The position numbers and the translations under genes are program-made. From Lithobates sylvaticus (Eukaryota; Chordata; Amphibia; Anura; Ranidae): DNA of 64,000 bases. The number at the start of each line of letters is the position of its first letter. The first letter of the stretch is position 1. The notes below the pieces were generated by a model that worked only from the letters and a program-made list of their open reading frames with translations, searched no databases and was not told the DNA's origin. Below, in pieces: positions 11,386 to 22,370 of this stretch. The stretch lies in NCBI GenBank assembly GCA_028564925.1, contig CM053029.1, positions 185,868,786-185,932,785 on the forward strand, written 5' to 3'.

Positions 11386-12556
11386 CCACCTGATTACTGT
11401 GCACTTAAACCCCCCTCGTGACCAGACCAATTTTCAGCTTTTGGCGCTGACGCACTTTGAATGACAATTGCGCGGTCATACAACACTGTACCCAAATTAA
11501 ATTTTTATAATTTTTTTCCACAAATAGAGCTTTCTTTTGGTGGTATTTAATCACAGCTGGGGTTTTTATTTTTTGCTAAACAAACAAAAAAAAGATGGAA
11601 AAAAAAAAAAATCATGTTTAATAGTTTGTTATAAAATTTTGGAAACAGGTAATTTTTCTGCTTCATTGATATGCGCTGATGAGGCGGCACTGGTGGGCAC
11701 TGATAGGCTGCACTGGCGGGGACAGATTAGTCGGTACTGATGGGCACAGCAAAGATGGCACTGATGGGCACGGATGGGTGGCACCGATGGGCACTCATGG
11801 ATGGCACTGATGGGCACTGATAGATGGCACTGATGGGCACTGATAGATGACACTGATAGGTGGCATTGATAGATGGAACTGATGGGCACTGATAGGTGGC
11901 ACTGATGGGCACTGGTAGGGGACACTGATGAGCACTGGTAGGTGACACTGATGAGCACTGGTAGGTGACACTGATGTGCAGCACTGGCACTGTGGGCACT
12001 GACAGATGGCACTGTGGGCACTGACAGATGGTACTGTGGGCACTGACAGGTGGAGCTAGTGGACACTGGTAGGCGGCACTTTTATTAGGCAAAGGTGGGC
12101 ACCATGGACCCTGGGCACATTGCAGTGAAGCCAATTACCGGCTCTGTTATTATCACATGATTAGCTGTCATTGACTGACAGCTGATCACGCGGTAAGGGG
12201 TCGGGATCGACCCCTTACTCGGATCTGTGATCCAGCTGGATTGCGATCGACCTCGTACTCGGATCTGTGACCCAGCGCGCTGTCAGCGCGAGGAGGAAAA
12301 AAAGCCGATTACCGGCTCTGTTATTATCACATGATCAGCTGTCATCGACTGACAGCTGATCACGTGGTAAGGGGTCGGGATCGACCCCTTACTCGGATCT
12401 GTGATCCAGCGAGTCTCACAGACTCGCTGATCACGGAGCGCGCCCTTCAGGGGACGCGCAGGCAGCTCGCTGCCGGAACGACGTCAATAGACGTCGTCCC
12501 GGCATCTTAGATCCGCGCTGTAGCCGTCATTCGTCTATAGCGCAGATCTCAGGTGG
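11386..12556. mobile_element. TTAA-flanked (piggyBac-like) element with minisatellite
   Basis: Flanked by TTAA (11382-11385, 12557-12560), with inverted ends CCACCTGA / TCAGGTGG. The left half shares the block CCACAAATAGAGCTTTC and TTTTGGTGGTATTT with copies at 40420 and 55272. The right half has two near-identical segments around 12140-12250 and 12300-12400. No transposase frame. The TTAA target is characteristic of piggyBac; assignment rests on that alone. Confidence 0.85.
11688..12085. repeat. minisatellite, unit about 18-20 bp
   Basis: Degenerate tandem units of the type CACTGATGGGCACTGATAGG inside the TTAA element. Minus-strand frames through it give CHLSVPISA-type repeats in more than one register, so they are not genes. 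Confidence 0.9.
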
Positions 12557-12560
12557 TTAA

Positions 12561-12868
12561 AAAAGAACTTGGGCTAAAAAGATCCCTGATCATTTTTGCA
12601 GAATTTAGCGTCAAATGATTTGCATTAAAGTAGAACTCTGGGATAAGCAAATATTGTCTAAACACAAAAGAGATGTGTATTTTTTTTTTCTTGAATCTTG
12701 GTGTACTTTGTGCATTTCTTCCAGATCTGTGCAGTAATCCAGTGTGAAACTTTTTCTCTATGCAGAAGCTTCCTGTAATATAGGCCCGTCACTGTTGCTG
12801 TCTTATCCTTGTGCAGGGTGAATAATCTTGCATCGGCTCCTCTTGTGATTTTCTGCAGGCGGCTTGCA
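12561..12868. other. unassigned, with TTAA-MITE fragment
   Basis: Contains ATTAAAGTAGAACTCTGGG near 12624, the end of a common TTAAAG-type MITE, without a partner end. Otherwise nothing recognised. Confidence 0.4.
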
Positions 12869-13243
12869 ATGTAAATGTGATGTCAGTATAGCGATATCGG
12901 GTGGTAATGTGATAACTAATTGTGCTTGAGTCGGTGTAATTGCGGCTGGGGGCCATGGTAAGGAATTTGGTGCTTGATACAGCCGAATCAGTAGACCATG
13001 CTTGCCTCCAAATACCTGGATTTAAGAGAGTCAGTATTATACATTAGCGGGTAAAGTTTATCTTTTTTGGAATGTAATAAAAAATCTATTTGTTGAATTG
13101 TGTTTTGTTAATAAAAAGGTTGCTATGGCCGTTTAAAATCCATTCTAGGTGGTCGTGTCTTATTTACATAATGTGGGTAAGGCAGGAAGTATGGTTTTGT
13201 CTTGGCAGGTATAAATCAGCAATACATCAGTCAAGAGCAGGCC
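12869..13243 (+). repeat. long direct repeat, copy 1
   Basis: About 375 bp repeated at 13681-14034. Contains two AATAAA-like signals and a TATAAATCAG box near 13210. Such a mixture of polyadenylation and TATA-like signals is usual in terminal repeats of retroelements, but TG/CA boundaries and target duplications were not found, so the type stays open. This copy has about 27 bases (around AAGGTTGCTATGGCC) that the other lacks. Confidence 0.7.
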
Positions 13244-13680
13244 TGGAAGGGAATGCCCAGCATTTAAGAGGAGGGCCTACATGACTGTGTTTGCAGTCTA
13301 GGCTGTAGCTAGGCAGGTTTAGAGGCCTACCTGATTGGACGGTAGCAGGGTGTGGCTGGGTGCAGCTGGGCAGGGTCATTAGGGGTCTAGTAAGAAGTGG
13401 GTGTTGACCAAGAGTCAGTCAGAGTCTGGTCAGCCGAGGAGAAACTTTTCCCTCCCTCCATCCCCTATTTGTTACTGTTGAATTAAGTTCTTTTTCTGTT
13501 GTTTCTTTTCCTGTGGTCTCTTTGGTGGGCGGAGGTGTCCCATTGGGCACGCTATTGGCGTGTGGGTATAGCGGTGTCATAGCAGGGGGCAGGGGTTTCA
13601 GGCTTTTGAAGGTGGACATGGTCAAAATTGTCTGTGGAGAATGATGGGTTGGGACCACTTTTGGTATGGGTACCTTCCCG
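13244..13680. other. spacer between the direct repeats
   Basis: 437 bp of apparently unique sequence; short minus-strand frames (79 and 84 codons) have no recognised motif. Confidence 0.5.
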
Positions 13681-14034
13681 TAAATGTGACATCAGTATGG
13701 CTATATCGGTATTGGGGCTGTATGGGGTAGTAATGTGGTAACTAATTGTCCTTGAGTAATTGAGGCTTTGGGCCGTGGTAAGGAACTTGGTGCTGGATAC
13801 AGCCACTTCCGTAGACCATGCTTGCCTCCAAATACCTGGATTAAAGAGAATCAGTATTATACATTAGCGGGTAAAGTTTATCTTTCTTGGAATGTAATAA
13901 AAGATATATTTGTTGAATTGTGTTTTGTTTATAATCCATTATAGGTGGTCGTGTCTTCTTTACATAAGGTGGGTAAGGAGGGAAGTATGGTTTGGTCTTG
14001 GCAGCCATAAATCAGCAATACATCAGTCAAGGGT
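13681..14034 (+). repeat. long direct repeat, copy 2
   Basis: Counterpart of 12869-13243 in the same orientation, roughly 85% alike by eye. The TATA-like box is changed to CATAAATCAG. A LINE-1 fragment follows directly. Confidence 0.7.
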
Positions 14035-14048
14035 AAACAGGGGCACCG

Positions 14049-14605
14049 TTGTGCTCTACAAGTTTGGCTGTTTTTTTTTGTTTTTTCCTTTTGTCGGGAT
14101 GTCACACAACTTTACTGCACCTCAAGACTGTCATCACTAAGTCAGACACTGCCTCAGGGCTGCTGGCCTTCTTTGGATACAATCCCATGTTGGGCGGGGG
14201 TATACTTTATTGTTCATTTATACCTTTTCTTAACATGGCTGAAGTGCGGATTATTACCTGGAATGTGAGGGGGCTGTGCACACCCCTGAAAAGAACAATG
14301 GTAAATTCTTTTATACGCAAATATCATCCAGCCATAGTTGGCTTACAAGAGACACATTTAGTGCGTGACTCGGTGTGTTGTCTGAGATATGCATGGATGG
14401 GAAGTGATTACCACTCCACTCATTCCTCCTTTTTTAGGGGGGTGAGTGAACTGGTACATAGAGCTTTAACCTTTTAAGAACTACAATGTTTAATAGATGA
14501 GGAGGGTCGTTATGTGTGTAGCGATGTGGACTACAGTCATAATATTGTGCAATTCCCCGTCATTCTTCATCTATAGATATATCCCTTTAGTGCTGGGCAC
14601 CAGTG
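14049..14605 (+). pseudogene. LINE-1 ORF2 start, endonuclease domain fragment
   Basis: An ATG at 14235 opens MAEVRIITWNVRGL, then IVGLQETHL, the conserved first motifs of the APE-type endonuclease at the N-terminus of LINE-1 ORF2; further on, GSDYHSTHSSFFRGVSELVHRAL fits the usual 'RGVSxLVH' block. The frame is broken soon after, and the resemblance fades near 14600 (IYIPFSAG). The 170 bp upstream probably belongs to the region before ORF2. The reverse transcriptase is absent: the copy is truncated on the 3' side, which is less usual than 5' truncation and suggests later deletion. Confidence 0.85.
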
Positions 14606-15363
14606 ACTGTCATCACATCTGTGAGCCCGACCAAAAAGGATTGTGGGATTAGTAGTCTTTCAGACCGGCATTTCCTTTGTGTGACACGACATCTGGACTA
14701 CACATCCCAGGGATCCTTGCTACAACCCAAAGAGACTCCTGGGATGAACTATAAAAGAGTCCGGAGATCCGCGCCACGCTCTCTTCTTCCTGGGCCTTGC
14801 TGTGCGCACATCTCCCTGTGTTGGGAGAGAGGCTGCGGCCTATCACGCGGTGATTGAGTGATTCCAACCCAGCCCAGGAGGGCCTAAACCTGCCTGCTGT
14901 TCATCGGACATCCACATGTCACCCATCCAGCAGATCTACACTACGGTCGCCTGCATCCATCAGCCGTGGGTCATTGCTGGTCGCTTCGCTGAAGGACGTC
15001 TCTCTCAGGATCGCTGTCTGCAAGGTGTAAGCTGGTCTGAACACTGTATACAGACACCTTTATCTTGGGAACACTTTACTGCAATACTGTTTGGAACACT
15101 GTACATAGACACATTTACTTAAAACCACTTCAAGGAGTATCACTAGCCTGTTTAAGCCCTTCGGCTATTACCACACCATTGTGCCTTATTGGATACAATC
15201 TAATGAGCTCCAACTACCCCTATTCTGTGTGATCTCTCATTAGGATATAAAGGTTGACTAGGCCGGCCTGGGGTTCCCATTTAGTGTGTGACTGTTTGTC
15301 CTAGATAGCTAACCTTTTGCTGCCCTTGTAGGTTATGCTCCAGGTGGTAATTAATTGTACATA
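14606..15363 (+). promoter_or_regulatory. TATA-containing promoter-like repeat segment
   Basis: Contains CTATAAAAGAGTCCGG near 14750 followed by a GC/CT-rich start-site-like region. The composition resembles the promoter half of a long terminal repeat, but no ends were located. Listed for its promoter-like box only. Confidence 0.3.
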
Positions 15364-16148
15364 TACAGTATCTCACAAAAGTGAGTACACCCCTCACATT
15401 TTTGTAAATATTTTATTATATCTTTTCATGTGACAACACTGAAGAAATTACACTTTGCTACAATGTAAAGTAGTGAGTGTACAGCTTGTATAACAGTGTA
15501 AATTTTCTGTCCCCTCAAAATAACTCAACACGCTGCCATTAATGTCTAAAACGCTGGCAACAAAAGTGAGTACACTCCTAAGTGAAAATGTCCAAATTGG
15601 GCCCAAGTAGCCCTTTTCCTTCCCCGGTGCCATGTGACTTGTTAGTGTTACAAGTTTCAGGTGTGGATGGGGAGCAGGTGTGTTACATTTGGTATTATAG
15701 CTCTCACTCTCTCATACTGGTCAGTGGAAGTTCAACATGGCACCTCATGGCAAAGAACTATCTGAGGATCTGAAAAAAAGAAACGTTGCTCTACATAAAG
15801 ATGGCCTAGGCTATAAGAAGATTTCCAAGACCCTAAAACTGAGCTGCAGCACGGTGGCCAAGACCATACAGCGGTTTAACATGACAGGTACCACTTAGAA
15901 CAGGCCTCGTCATGGTCGTCCAAAGAAGCTGAGTGCACGTGCTCAGAGTCATATCCAGAGGTTGTCTTTGGGAAATAGACATATGAGTGCTGCCAGCATT
16001 GCTGCAGAGGTTGAAGGAGTGGGGGGTCAGCCTGTCAGTGCTTAGACCATACGCCACACACTGCATCAAATTAGTCTGCATGGCTGTCTTCCCAGAAGGA
16101 AGCATCTTCTAAAGATGATGCACAAGAAAGCCCGCATACAGTTTGCTG

Positions 16149-16316
16149 AAGACAAGCCGACTAAGGACATGGATTGGTAAGGAAAAAGGGGTGAATACTG
16201 CGCTGACTGTGGTTATGATGGTGAAGCTGCTAGCATTGCCAAAAGATTATCGGTGAATCGAGATTGGTATGTGTATAAATGCAGCGCTAAAGACAAGCCG
16301 ACTAAGGACATGGATT
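16149..16316. repeat. 114-bp insertion bordered by a 27-bp target duplication
   Basis: The Tc1 sequence AAGACAAGCCGACTAAGGAC (27 bases in full) occurs at 16149-16175 and again at 16290-16316, bracketing 16176-16289. The inserted 114 bp (starting GGTAAGGAAAAAGGGGTGAA, ending ATGCAGCGCT) is not Tc1 DNA, has no poly(A) and no inverted ends. Confidence 0.85.
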
Positions 16317-16350
16317 ACTGGAAACATTTCCTCTGGTCTGATGAGACTTA

Positions 16351-16776
16351 AGCCCCATACACACGGTCGGACAATCCGCGGACCAGGTCCGTCGGACCAT
16401 GTGCGTCATACTTTGTCCGATGTTGGTTTTGCGTACACACGGTCGGACAAAGTTGTCGGAAAATCCGATCATTCTGAACGTGGTGACGTTTGTTGCCTAC
16501 GACGGGACTACGTAGAGGCTAGTAGCCAATAGCTTTGGTCTTGTAATGTGATCTGAGCATGCGTAGCACTTTGTCCGGTCGGACAACCGTACACACGATC
16601 GGATTTGGTGTGATCGGACCGTGTTGACGGCAAATCTTTCCAGCAGGAGATAAGACTTTGTCCGTCGGTCAAACCGACGAACACTGTCCGATGGTGCATA
16701 CACACGGTCTGATTTTTCAACAACCTTGTCCGATCGGACAGAATCCATGAAAAAGTCCGACCGTGTGTATGGGGCT
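16351..16776 (+). mobile_element. CGGTCGGA-family MITE, copy 3 (426 bp)
   Basis: Ends AGCCCCATACACACGGTCGG / its complement, flanked by TTA on both sides (16348-16350, 16777-16779). Inserted in the Tc1 transposase. The same 426-bp element lies inverted at 21209-21634. Long subterminal inverted words (CGGACAAAGT, ACTTTGTCCG) dominate it. Confidence 0.93.
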
Positions 16777-17680
16777 TTAGATAAACATATTTGGTTCAGA
16801 TGGTGTCAAACGTGAGTGGTGGCAACCAGGTGAGGAGTACAAAGACAAGTGTGTCTTGCCTACAGTCAAGCATGGTGGTGGGAGTGTCATGGTCTGGGGC
16901 TACATGAGTGCTGCCGGCACTGGAGAGCTACAGTTCATTGAGGGAACCATGAATGCCAACATGTACTGTGGCATATTGAAGCAAAGCATGGTCCCCTCCC
17001 TTCAGAGACTGGGCCGCAGGGCAGTATTCCAACATGATGAAGACCCCAAACACACCTCCAAGGCAACCACTGCCTTGCTAAAGAAGCTGAGGGTAAAGGT
17101 GATGGACTGGCCAAGCATGTCTCCAGACCTAAACCCTATTGAGCATCTGTGAGGCATCCTCAAACAGAAGGTGGAGGAGCGCAAGGTCTCCAACATCCAC
17201 CAGCTTCTGTGATGTCATCATGGAGGAGTGAAAGGATTCTAGTGGCAACCTGTGAAGCTCTGGTGAACTCTATGCCCAAGAGGGTTAAGGCAGTGTTGGA
17301 AAATAATGGTGGCCACACAAAATAATGACACTTTGGGCCCACTTTGGACATTTTCACTTAGGGATTTGTTGCCAGCGGTTTAGACATGAATGGCTGTGTG
17401 TTAAATTATTTTGAGGGGACAGCATAAAATCCCAATAAAATATATTTACGTTTTTTGATTGTAACATGACAAAATGTGGAACATTTCAAGGGGTATGAAT
17501 ACTTTTTCAAGGCACTGTAACATGTTTGTTATTTTTAAAGAAATAAAAAATTAGACTTTACTATAATTTTCATTGTGCATATATAGTTGTATTTTCTTTT
17601 CCTATGTAGATGAGCTGATCATCTTCCACTAGCAGATTTATGATTGCTTTCCCTTGCCTATTCTTCCTGTGGGTCCATAA

Positions 17681-17769
17681 GGCCGGATTCACACCTATGT
17701 ATTTTTTGTGCTTTTTGCATTTTGAAGATTTGCAAAAAGCACAAAAAATGCATAGGTGTGAATCAGGCC
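17681..17769. mobile_element. 89-bp hairpin MITE
   Basis: Nearly complete palindrome: GGCCGGATTCACACCTATG at the left is mirrored at the right, with arms of about 39 bp. TAA on the left, TTA on the right. Shares its terminal sequence with 48444-48776. Confidence 0.88.
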
Positions 17770-17923
17770 TTAGTGGGTATGTCTGCATTTAGTACTTACC
17801 ACAAGTCATCTTTGCTTAGCAGCATCTCCAGCTTGAACTTCCACAGCTGGCATTTGTTATTGATGAGGTTTGAGATTGCAAACCTCACATCTAAGCAGCA
17901 TTTTTCAGCAACTTGGATGCTGA

Positions 17924-18222
17924 CTTGAAAAAGTATTCATACCCCTTGAAATGTTCCACATTTTGTCATGTTACAACAAAAAACGTAAATGTATTTTATT
18001 GGGATTTTATGTGATAGACCAACACAAAGTGGCACATAATTGTGAAGTGGAAGGAAAATGATAAATGCGTTTCAAATTTTTTTACAAATAAATATCTGAA
18101 AAGTGTGGCGTGCATTTGTATTCAGCCTCCTTTACTCTGATACCCCTAACTAAAATTTAGTGGAACCAATTGCCTTCAGAAGTCACCTAATTAGTAAAAA
18201 TAGAGTCCATCTGTGTGTAATG
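17924..18222 (+). mobile_element. Tc1 5'-end fragment
   Basis: CTTGAAAAAGTATTCATACC onward matches the 5' end of the Tc1 at 20530-22649, including the AGAGTCCATCTGTGTGTAAT block ahead of the gene. Truncated before the transposase. The first few terminal bases are lost. The matching 3' end lies upstream at 17432-17517. Confidence 0.85.
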
Positions 18223-18323
18223 TAATGTATATGTACATCGCTCTAAGGCATTTTCTCTTACCCTGCTGCTCCAAAACGCCTCTATCCCACGTGGAGGGTG
18301 TGAGCCCTGTGGGCAGAAACTAA

Positions 18324-18729
18324 TGCCGTGTACACACGACCGGACTTTCCGACGGACTGAATTCCGTCTGACTTTTCGATGGACTTTCGACGGACTTCCA
18401 TCGAATCGGACTTGTTTACACACAATCACACCAAAGTCCAACAGATTCGACCGTGATGATGTACGACAGGGCTAGAATAAGGAAGTTCATAGCCAGTAGC
18501 CAATAGCTGCCCTAGCGTCGGTTTTCATCCGCCGGACTAGCATACAGACGAACTGATTTTTCGACCGGACTCAAGTCCGTCAGAAAGATTTGAAACATGT
18601 TCTAAATCTAAAGTCCGTCTGATTTTTCAACAGTAAAGGTCCGACGAAGCCCACACACAGTCGAATTGTCAGACGGATTCGTTCCATCGGACCTTTGCTG
18701 TTGAAAAGTCTGGCCGCGTGTACGCGGCA
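18324..18729. mobile_element. CGGTCGGA-family MITE, copy 4
   Basis: TGCCGTGTACACACGACCGG ... CGTGTACGCGGCA, TAA left and TTA right. Non-coding. Internal order resembles the 5513 copy, including the 'CCAATAGCTGCCCT' block. Confidence 0.85.
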
Positions 18730-19480
18730 TTAGAAGAAAAGAAGGCTGGATGGCCGCACTCCTGTGCAAATTCTTTATTCAAGTGCCAGATACAAAGGTG
18801 AACTACAGGTATCAGTTTACATGTTTCACACCAAGGTTGGGTGCTTACTTATAGCTCACTATACTATACTATACCCCCTTATTATGACTCCTGACAGTTG
18901 TGCTCTTTAGTGCAGAATACTCAGAATCACAGAACCATTGCAGCCAGCCATCTTACCAGACTTTTCCCACAGGTGGTTCACACTTATGTTGCTCCTCTCC
19001 CGCACATAGGGTGCTGCTCCTTAGCTCCCGAGGTCATCCTAAACCAAGCCACAGGACCTGCTAGATGAAGGTCAGGGGTGGCACAGTCTCTCCATATTTT
19101 CCCTTGGTGTCCTCCTCTGGTTAACTTGGCAATCCAGCTGTGCACAGGGCTCCCTTTCTACAGCACAGCACTACATCTTGCTGATCAGGGGTGTCCTGCT
19201 CCATACACCAACTCCACTAGGCCCCACCCACAACTGGTATATAAACAGTCAAAAACTCTACCCAATGCATCCCCACAGAAGGGGCTATAGATAAAGTGGC
19301 ACTACATTTGCGAACAAGCATGCACGTGAAGGTAGCGTAGTGAGCCCACACATATTCTATACACATTGGTATTTAGCGTATGCAACAAAAAAAAGGAAGA
19401 CAGAAAAGGGAATATTTTAGCATGTGAATACTAAATAAAAACATTCCAAATTTTACAAGTTGTCACATAAAAATGCATTG
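18730..19480. other. repeat-like DNA, unassigned
   Basis: 18740-18840 includes TTCTTTATTCAAGTGCC and TTTACATGTTTCACACC, the reversed layout of the AATAAA plus GAAAC motif pair seen elsewhere. Short frames have no recognised motif. Confidence 0.4.
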
Positions 19481-19800
19481 ATTACTGTAAAAATGTCACT
19501 GGCAGGAAAGGGGTTAACACTAGGGGGCGATCAAGGGGATAATTGTGTTCCCTAGTGTGTGTTCTAACTGAAGGGGGGAGGGGACTGTCTAGGGGAGATG
19601 ACAGATCACTGTTCATACTCTGTATGAACAGACGACCTGTCTGTTCTCCCCTCAGAGAACCGTCGGACACTTGCATCGGCTCCGTGTGCAAGCAGAAAAA
19701 AAGCAAAAAAGGAAGTGACGTAAGATAACGGCGATTCGTGCAGCACAGCCATGTTGCCGCAGCTGCGGCGGCTAAAACTGCGCTGGCTGGTCAGCAAGTG
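19481..19800. mobile_element. TTAA (piggyBac-like) element fragment
   Basis: The right end CAGCAAGTGGTTAA (19791-19804) and GTCACTGGCAGGAAAGGGG match, inverted, the region near 55610 of the TTAA element 55272-56427. The left part is missing. Confidence 0.65.
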
Positions 19801-20132
19801 GTTAAAAGTAATTTACAACATTTTTAAATATGAAGCTTTCATTAAATTAATACCTGCTGATTCTGCCACAAAGGTCCTTTGTCAAGCACTTCCTGTTATA
19901 GGGTGAAAAGGCTCTGATCCTGTGTACTAATTATACTCTTGTGTTGTCACTTGGGCTTCCAATGAAGACTACAAGTAGGCTTTCAAAACACATTACAAAA
20001 CACATTACACAGACATAATCTGATGTTGTAATAATCAGGAGACTTTCCCTAAGAAATATCATGCAGTTATCATTGGAGTGCATGTTGAAAGAAAATAACT
20101 GCAAAGAGGATGCTGGAGGTTAGCAGCCCTAA

Positions 20133-20495
20133 TGCCACGTACACACGGTCGGAATTCTCATCGGAAAAAGCTCTGATGGTTTTCCCGTCGGAATTCGGAT
20201 GGAATTTCGCTCAAACTGTCTTGCCTACACACGGTCAATAACACCACGCCTTAAAAAACGTTCGACTGCACTATAAAAGGGAAGTTTAATGCTTCTGAGC
20301 ATGCGTCTAATTGTTTCCGAGCATGTGTCGGAATTTTGCGTGTCGGAATTGCATACACACAATCGGAAAATCCCATAGAAAGGTTTTCCGTCTGAAAGAT
20401 TAAGAACAGGTTCTCAATCCACACAGTCGGAAAATCAGATGAAAAGCTCCCATCGGACTGTTTCCATCGGAAATTCCGACCGTGTGTACGCGGCA
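20133..20495. mobile_element. CGGTCGGA-family MITE, copy 5
   Basis: TGCCACGTACACACGGTCGG ... GACCGTGTGTACGCGGCA, TAA on both sides. 363 bp. Same subfamily as 21992-22370 and 38186-38334. It lies 34 bp upstream of a Tc1 element. Confidence 0.9.
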
Positions 20496-21208
20496 TAAGA
20501 TGCAATAGAGGATAAAATAGGTGAATATACAGTGCCTTAAAAAAGTATTCATAGCCCTTGAAATTTTCCACATTTTGCCATGTTATAACCAAAAACATAA
20601 TTGTATTTAATTAAAATTTTATGTGATAGACCAACACAAAGTGGCACATAATTGTGAAGTGGAAGGAAAACGATAAATGGTTTTCAAATTTTTTTACTAA
20701 AATAATAAATAATAATAATAAATATCTGAAAAATGTGGTGTGCATTTGTATTCAGCCCCCTTCACTCTGATACCCCTAACTACAATCTAGTGGAACCAAT
20801 AGCCTTCAGAAAATAGAGTCCACCTGTGTGTAATTAAATTTCAGTATAAATACAGCTGTTCTGTGAAGCCCTCAGAGATGTGTTAGAGAACCTTAGTGAA
20901 CAAACAGCGTCATGAAGGCCAAGGAACACATCAGCAGGTCAGGGATAAAGTTGTGGAGAAGTTTATAGCAGGGTTAGGTTATAAAAAAATATCCCAAGCT
21001 TTGAACATATCACGAAGCACTGTTCAATCGGTTATCCAAAAATGGAAAGAGTATGGCACAACTGCAAACCTACCAAGACATGGCCATCCACCTAAACTGA
21101 CAGGCTGGGCAAGGAGAGCATTAATCAGCCAAAGGGCCATGGTAACTCTGGAGGAGCTACAGAGATCCACAGCTCAGGTGGAAGAATCTGTCCACAGCAC
21201 AACTATAA

Positions 21209-21634
21209 AGCCCCATACACACGGTCGGACTTTTTCATGGATTCTGTCCGATCGGACAATGTTGTTGAAAAATCAGACGGTGTGTATGCACCATCGGACA
21301 GTGTTCGTCGGTTTGTCCGACGGACAAAGTCTTATCTCCTGCTGGAAAGATTTGCCGTCAACCCGGTCCGATCACACCAAACCCGATCGTGTGTACGGTT
21401 GTCCGACCGGACAAAGTGCTACGCATGCTCAGATCACATTACAAGACCAAAGCTATTGGCTACTAGCCTCTACGTTGTCCCGTCGTAGGCAACAAACGTC
21501 ACCACGTTCAGAATGATCGGATTTTCCGACAACTTTGTCCGACCGTGTGTACGCAAAACCAACATCGGACAAAGTACGACGGACATGATCCGACGGACCT
21601 GGTCTGCGGATTGTCCGACCGTGTGTATGGGGCT
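21209..21634 (-). mobile_element. CGGTCGGA-family MITE, copy 6 (426 bp, inverted)
   Basis: Reverse complement of the 16351-16776 copy with only scattered differences, and the same length. Flanks are TAA (21206-21208) and TTA (21635-21637), a single difference between the two target copies. Sits inside Tc1 transposase. Confidence 0.92.
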
Positions 21635-21991
21635 TTAGTCGTGCACTCCACAAATCTGGCCTTTATGGAAGAGTGGCAAGAAGAAAGACATTGTTTAAAG
21701 AAAGCCATAAGAAGTCCCGTTTGCAGTTTGCAAGAAGCCATGTGGGGGACACAGCAAACATGTGGAAGAAGGCGCTCTGGTCAGATGAGACCAAGATTGA
21801 ACTTTTTGGCCTAAAAGCAAAATGCTATGTGTAGCGGAAAACTTACACTGCACATCACCCTGAACACTCCATCCCCACCGTGAATCATGTTGTGGGGATG
21901 CTTTTCTTCAGCAGGGACAGGTTAGCTGGTCAGGGTTGATGGGAAGATGGATGGAACCAAATACAGGGCAATCTTAGAAAAAAACCTGTTA

Positions 21992-22370
21992 TGCCGCGTA
22001 CACACGATCGGAATTCTCGTCGGAGAAAGCTCTGATAGTTTTCCCGTCCGAATTCCGCCGGAATTTCGCTCAAACTGTCTTGCCTACACACGGTCACACC
22101 AAATTCCGACGGTCAGTAACACCACGACATACAACACGTTTAAAAGCACTATAAAAGGGAAGTTTAATGCTTCCGAGCATGCGTCAAATTGTTTCCAAGC
22201 ATGCATCGGAATTTTGCGTGTCGGAATCGCATAAACACGATCGAAAAATCCGATAGAAAGGTTTTCCGTCGGAAAAATTAAGAACAGGCTCTCAATCCAA
22301 AGTCCGTCGGAAATGCAGACAGGAAAAGACCGATGGGCATACACACGGTCGGAAAATCCGATTAAAAGCT
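21992..22370. mobile_element. CGGTCGGA-family MITE, copy 7, right end deleted
   Basis: The left end TGCCGCGTACACACGATCGG follows TTA. The body matches 20133-20495 until AAAAGCTCCCA near 22372, where the last 45 bp or so of the MITE are replaced by late Tc1 sequence. Confidence 0.88.

Larger units (their letters stand above)
15737..17208 (+). pseudogene. Tc1 transposase, broken
   Basis: An ATG at 15737 begins MAPHGKELSEDLKKRN, then the paired-like helix-turn-helix (GLGYKKISKTLKLSCSTVAK). The middle carries premature stops (for example in place of the residue after STCH near 15895). The catalytic end is seen at 16856-17152: KHGGGSVMVWG, FQHDEDPKHTSK with the second Asp, and SPDLNPIEHL with the Glu of the DD34E triad. 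Stops follow (17150, 17209). The MITE sits just after SDE(T) of the first Asp motif. Family assignment is secure; activity is excluded. Confidence 0.9.
15366..17517 (+). mobile_element. chimeric Tc1/mariner element
   Basis: Begins CAGTATCTCACAAAAGTGAG and continues as one Tc1 family through to about 17430. The right end then changes to that of a different family (...ATACTTTTTCAAGGCACTG). TA flanks both ends (15364-15365, 17518-17519). Carries a 426-bp MITE (16351-16776) and a 114-bp insertion with long target duplication (16176-16289). The fused ends mean it is a product of deletion between two adjacent or nested elements, not a single mobile unit. Confidence 0.9.

Noticed and set aside
11629-12134. 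Minus-strand frames rich in CHLSVPIS repeats
   Set aside because: Tandem repeat inside a non-autonomous element; several registers are open.
20251-20598. 115-codon minus-strand frame
   Set aside because: Covers a MITE and part of a Tc1 terminal repeat; the similar 99-codon frame at 22084-22383 covers the sister MITE. No protein motif.
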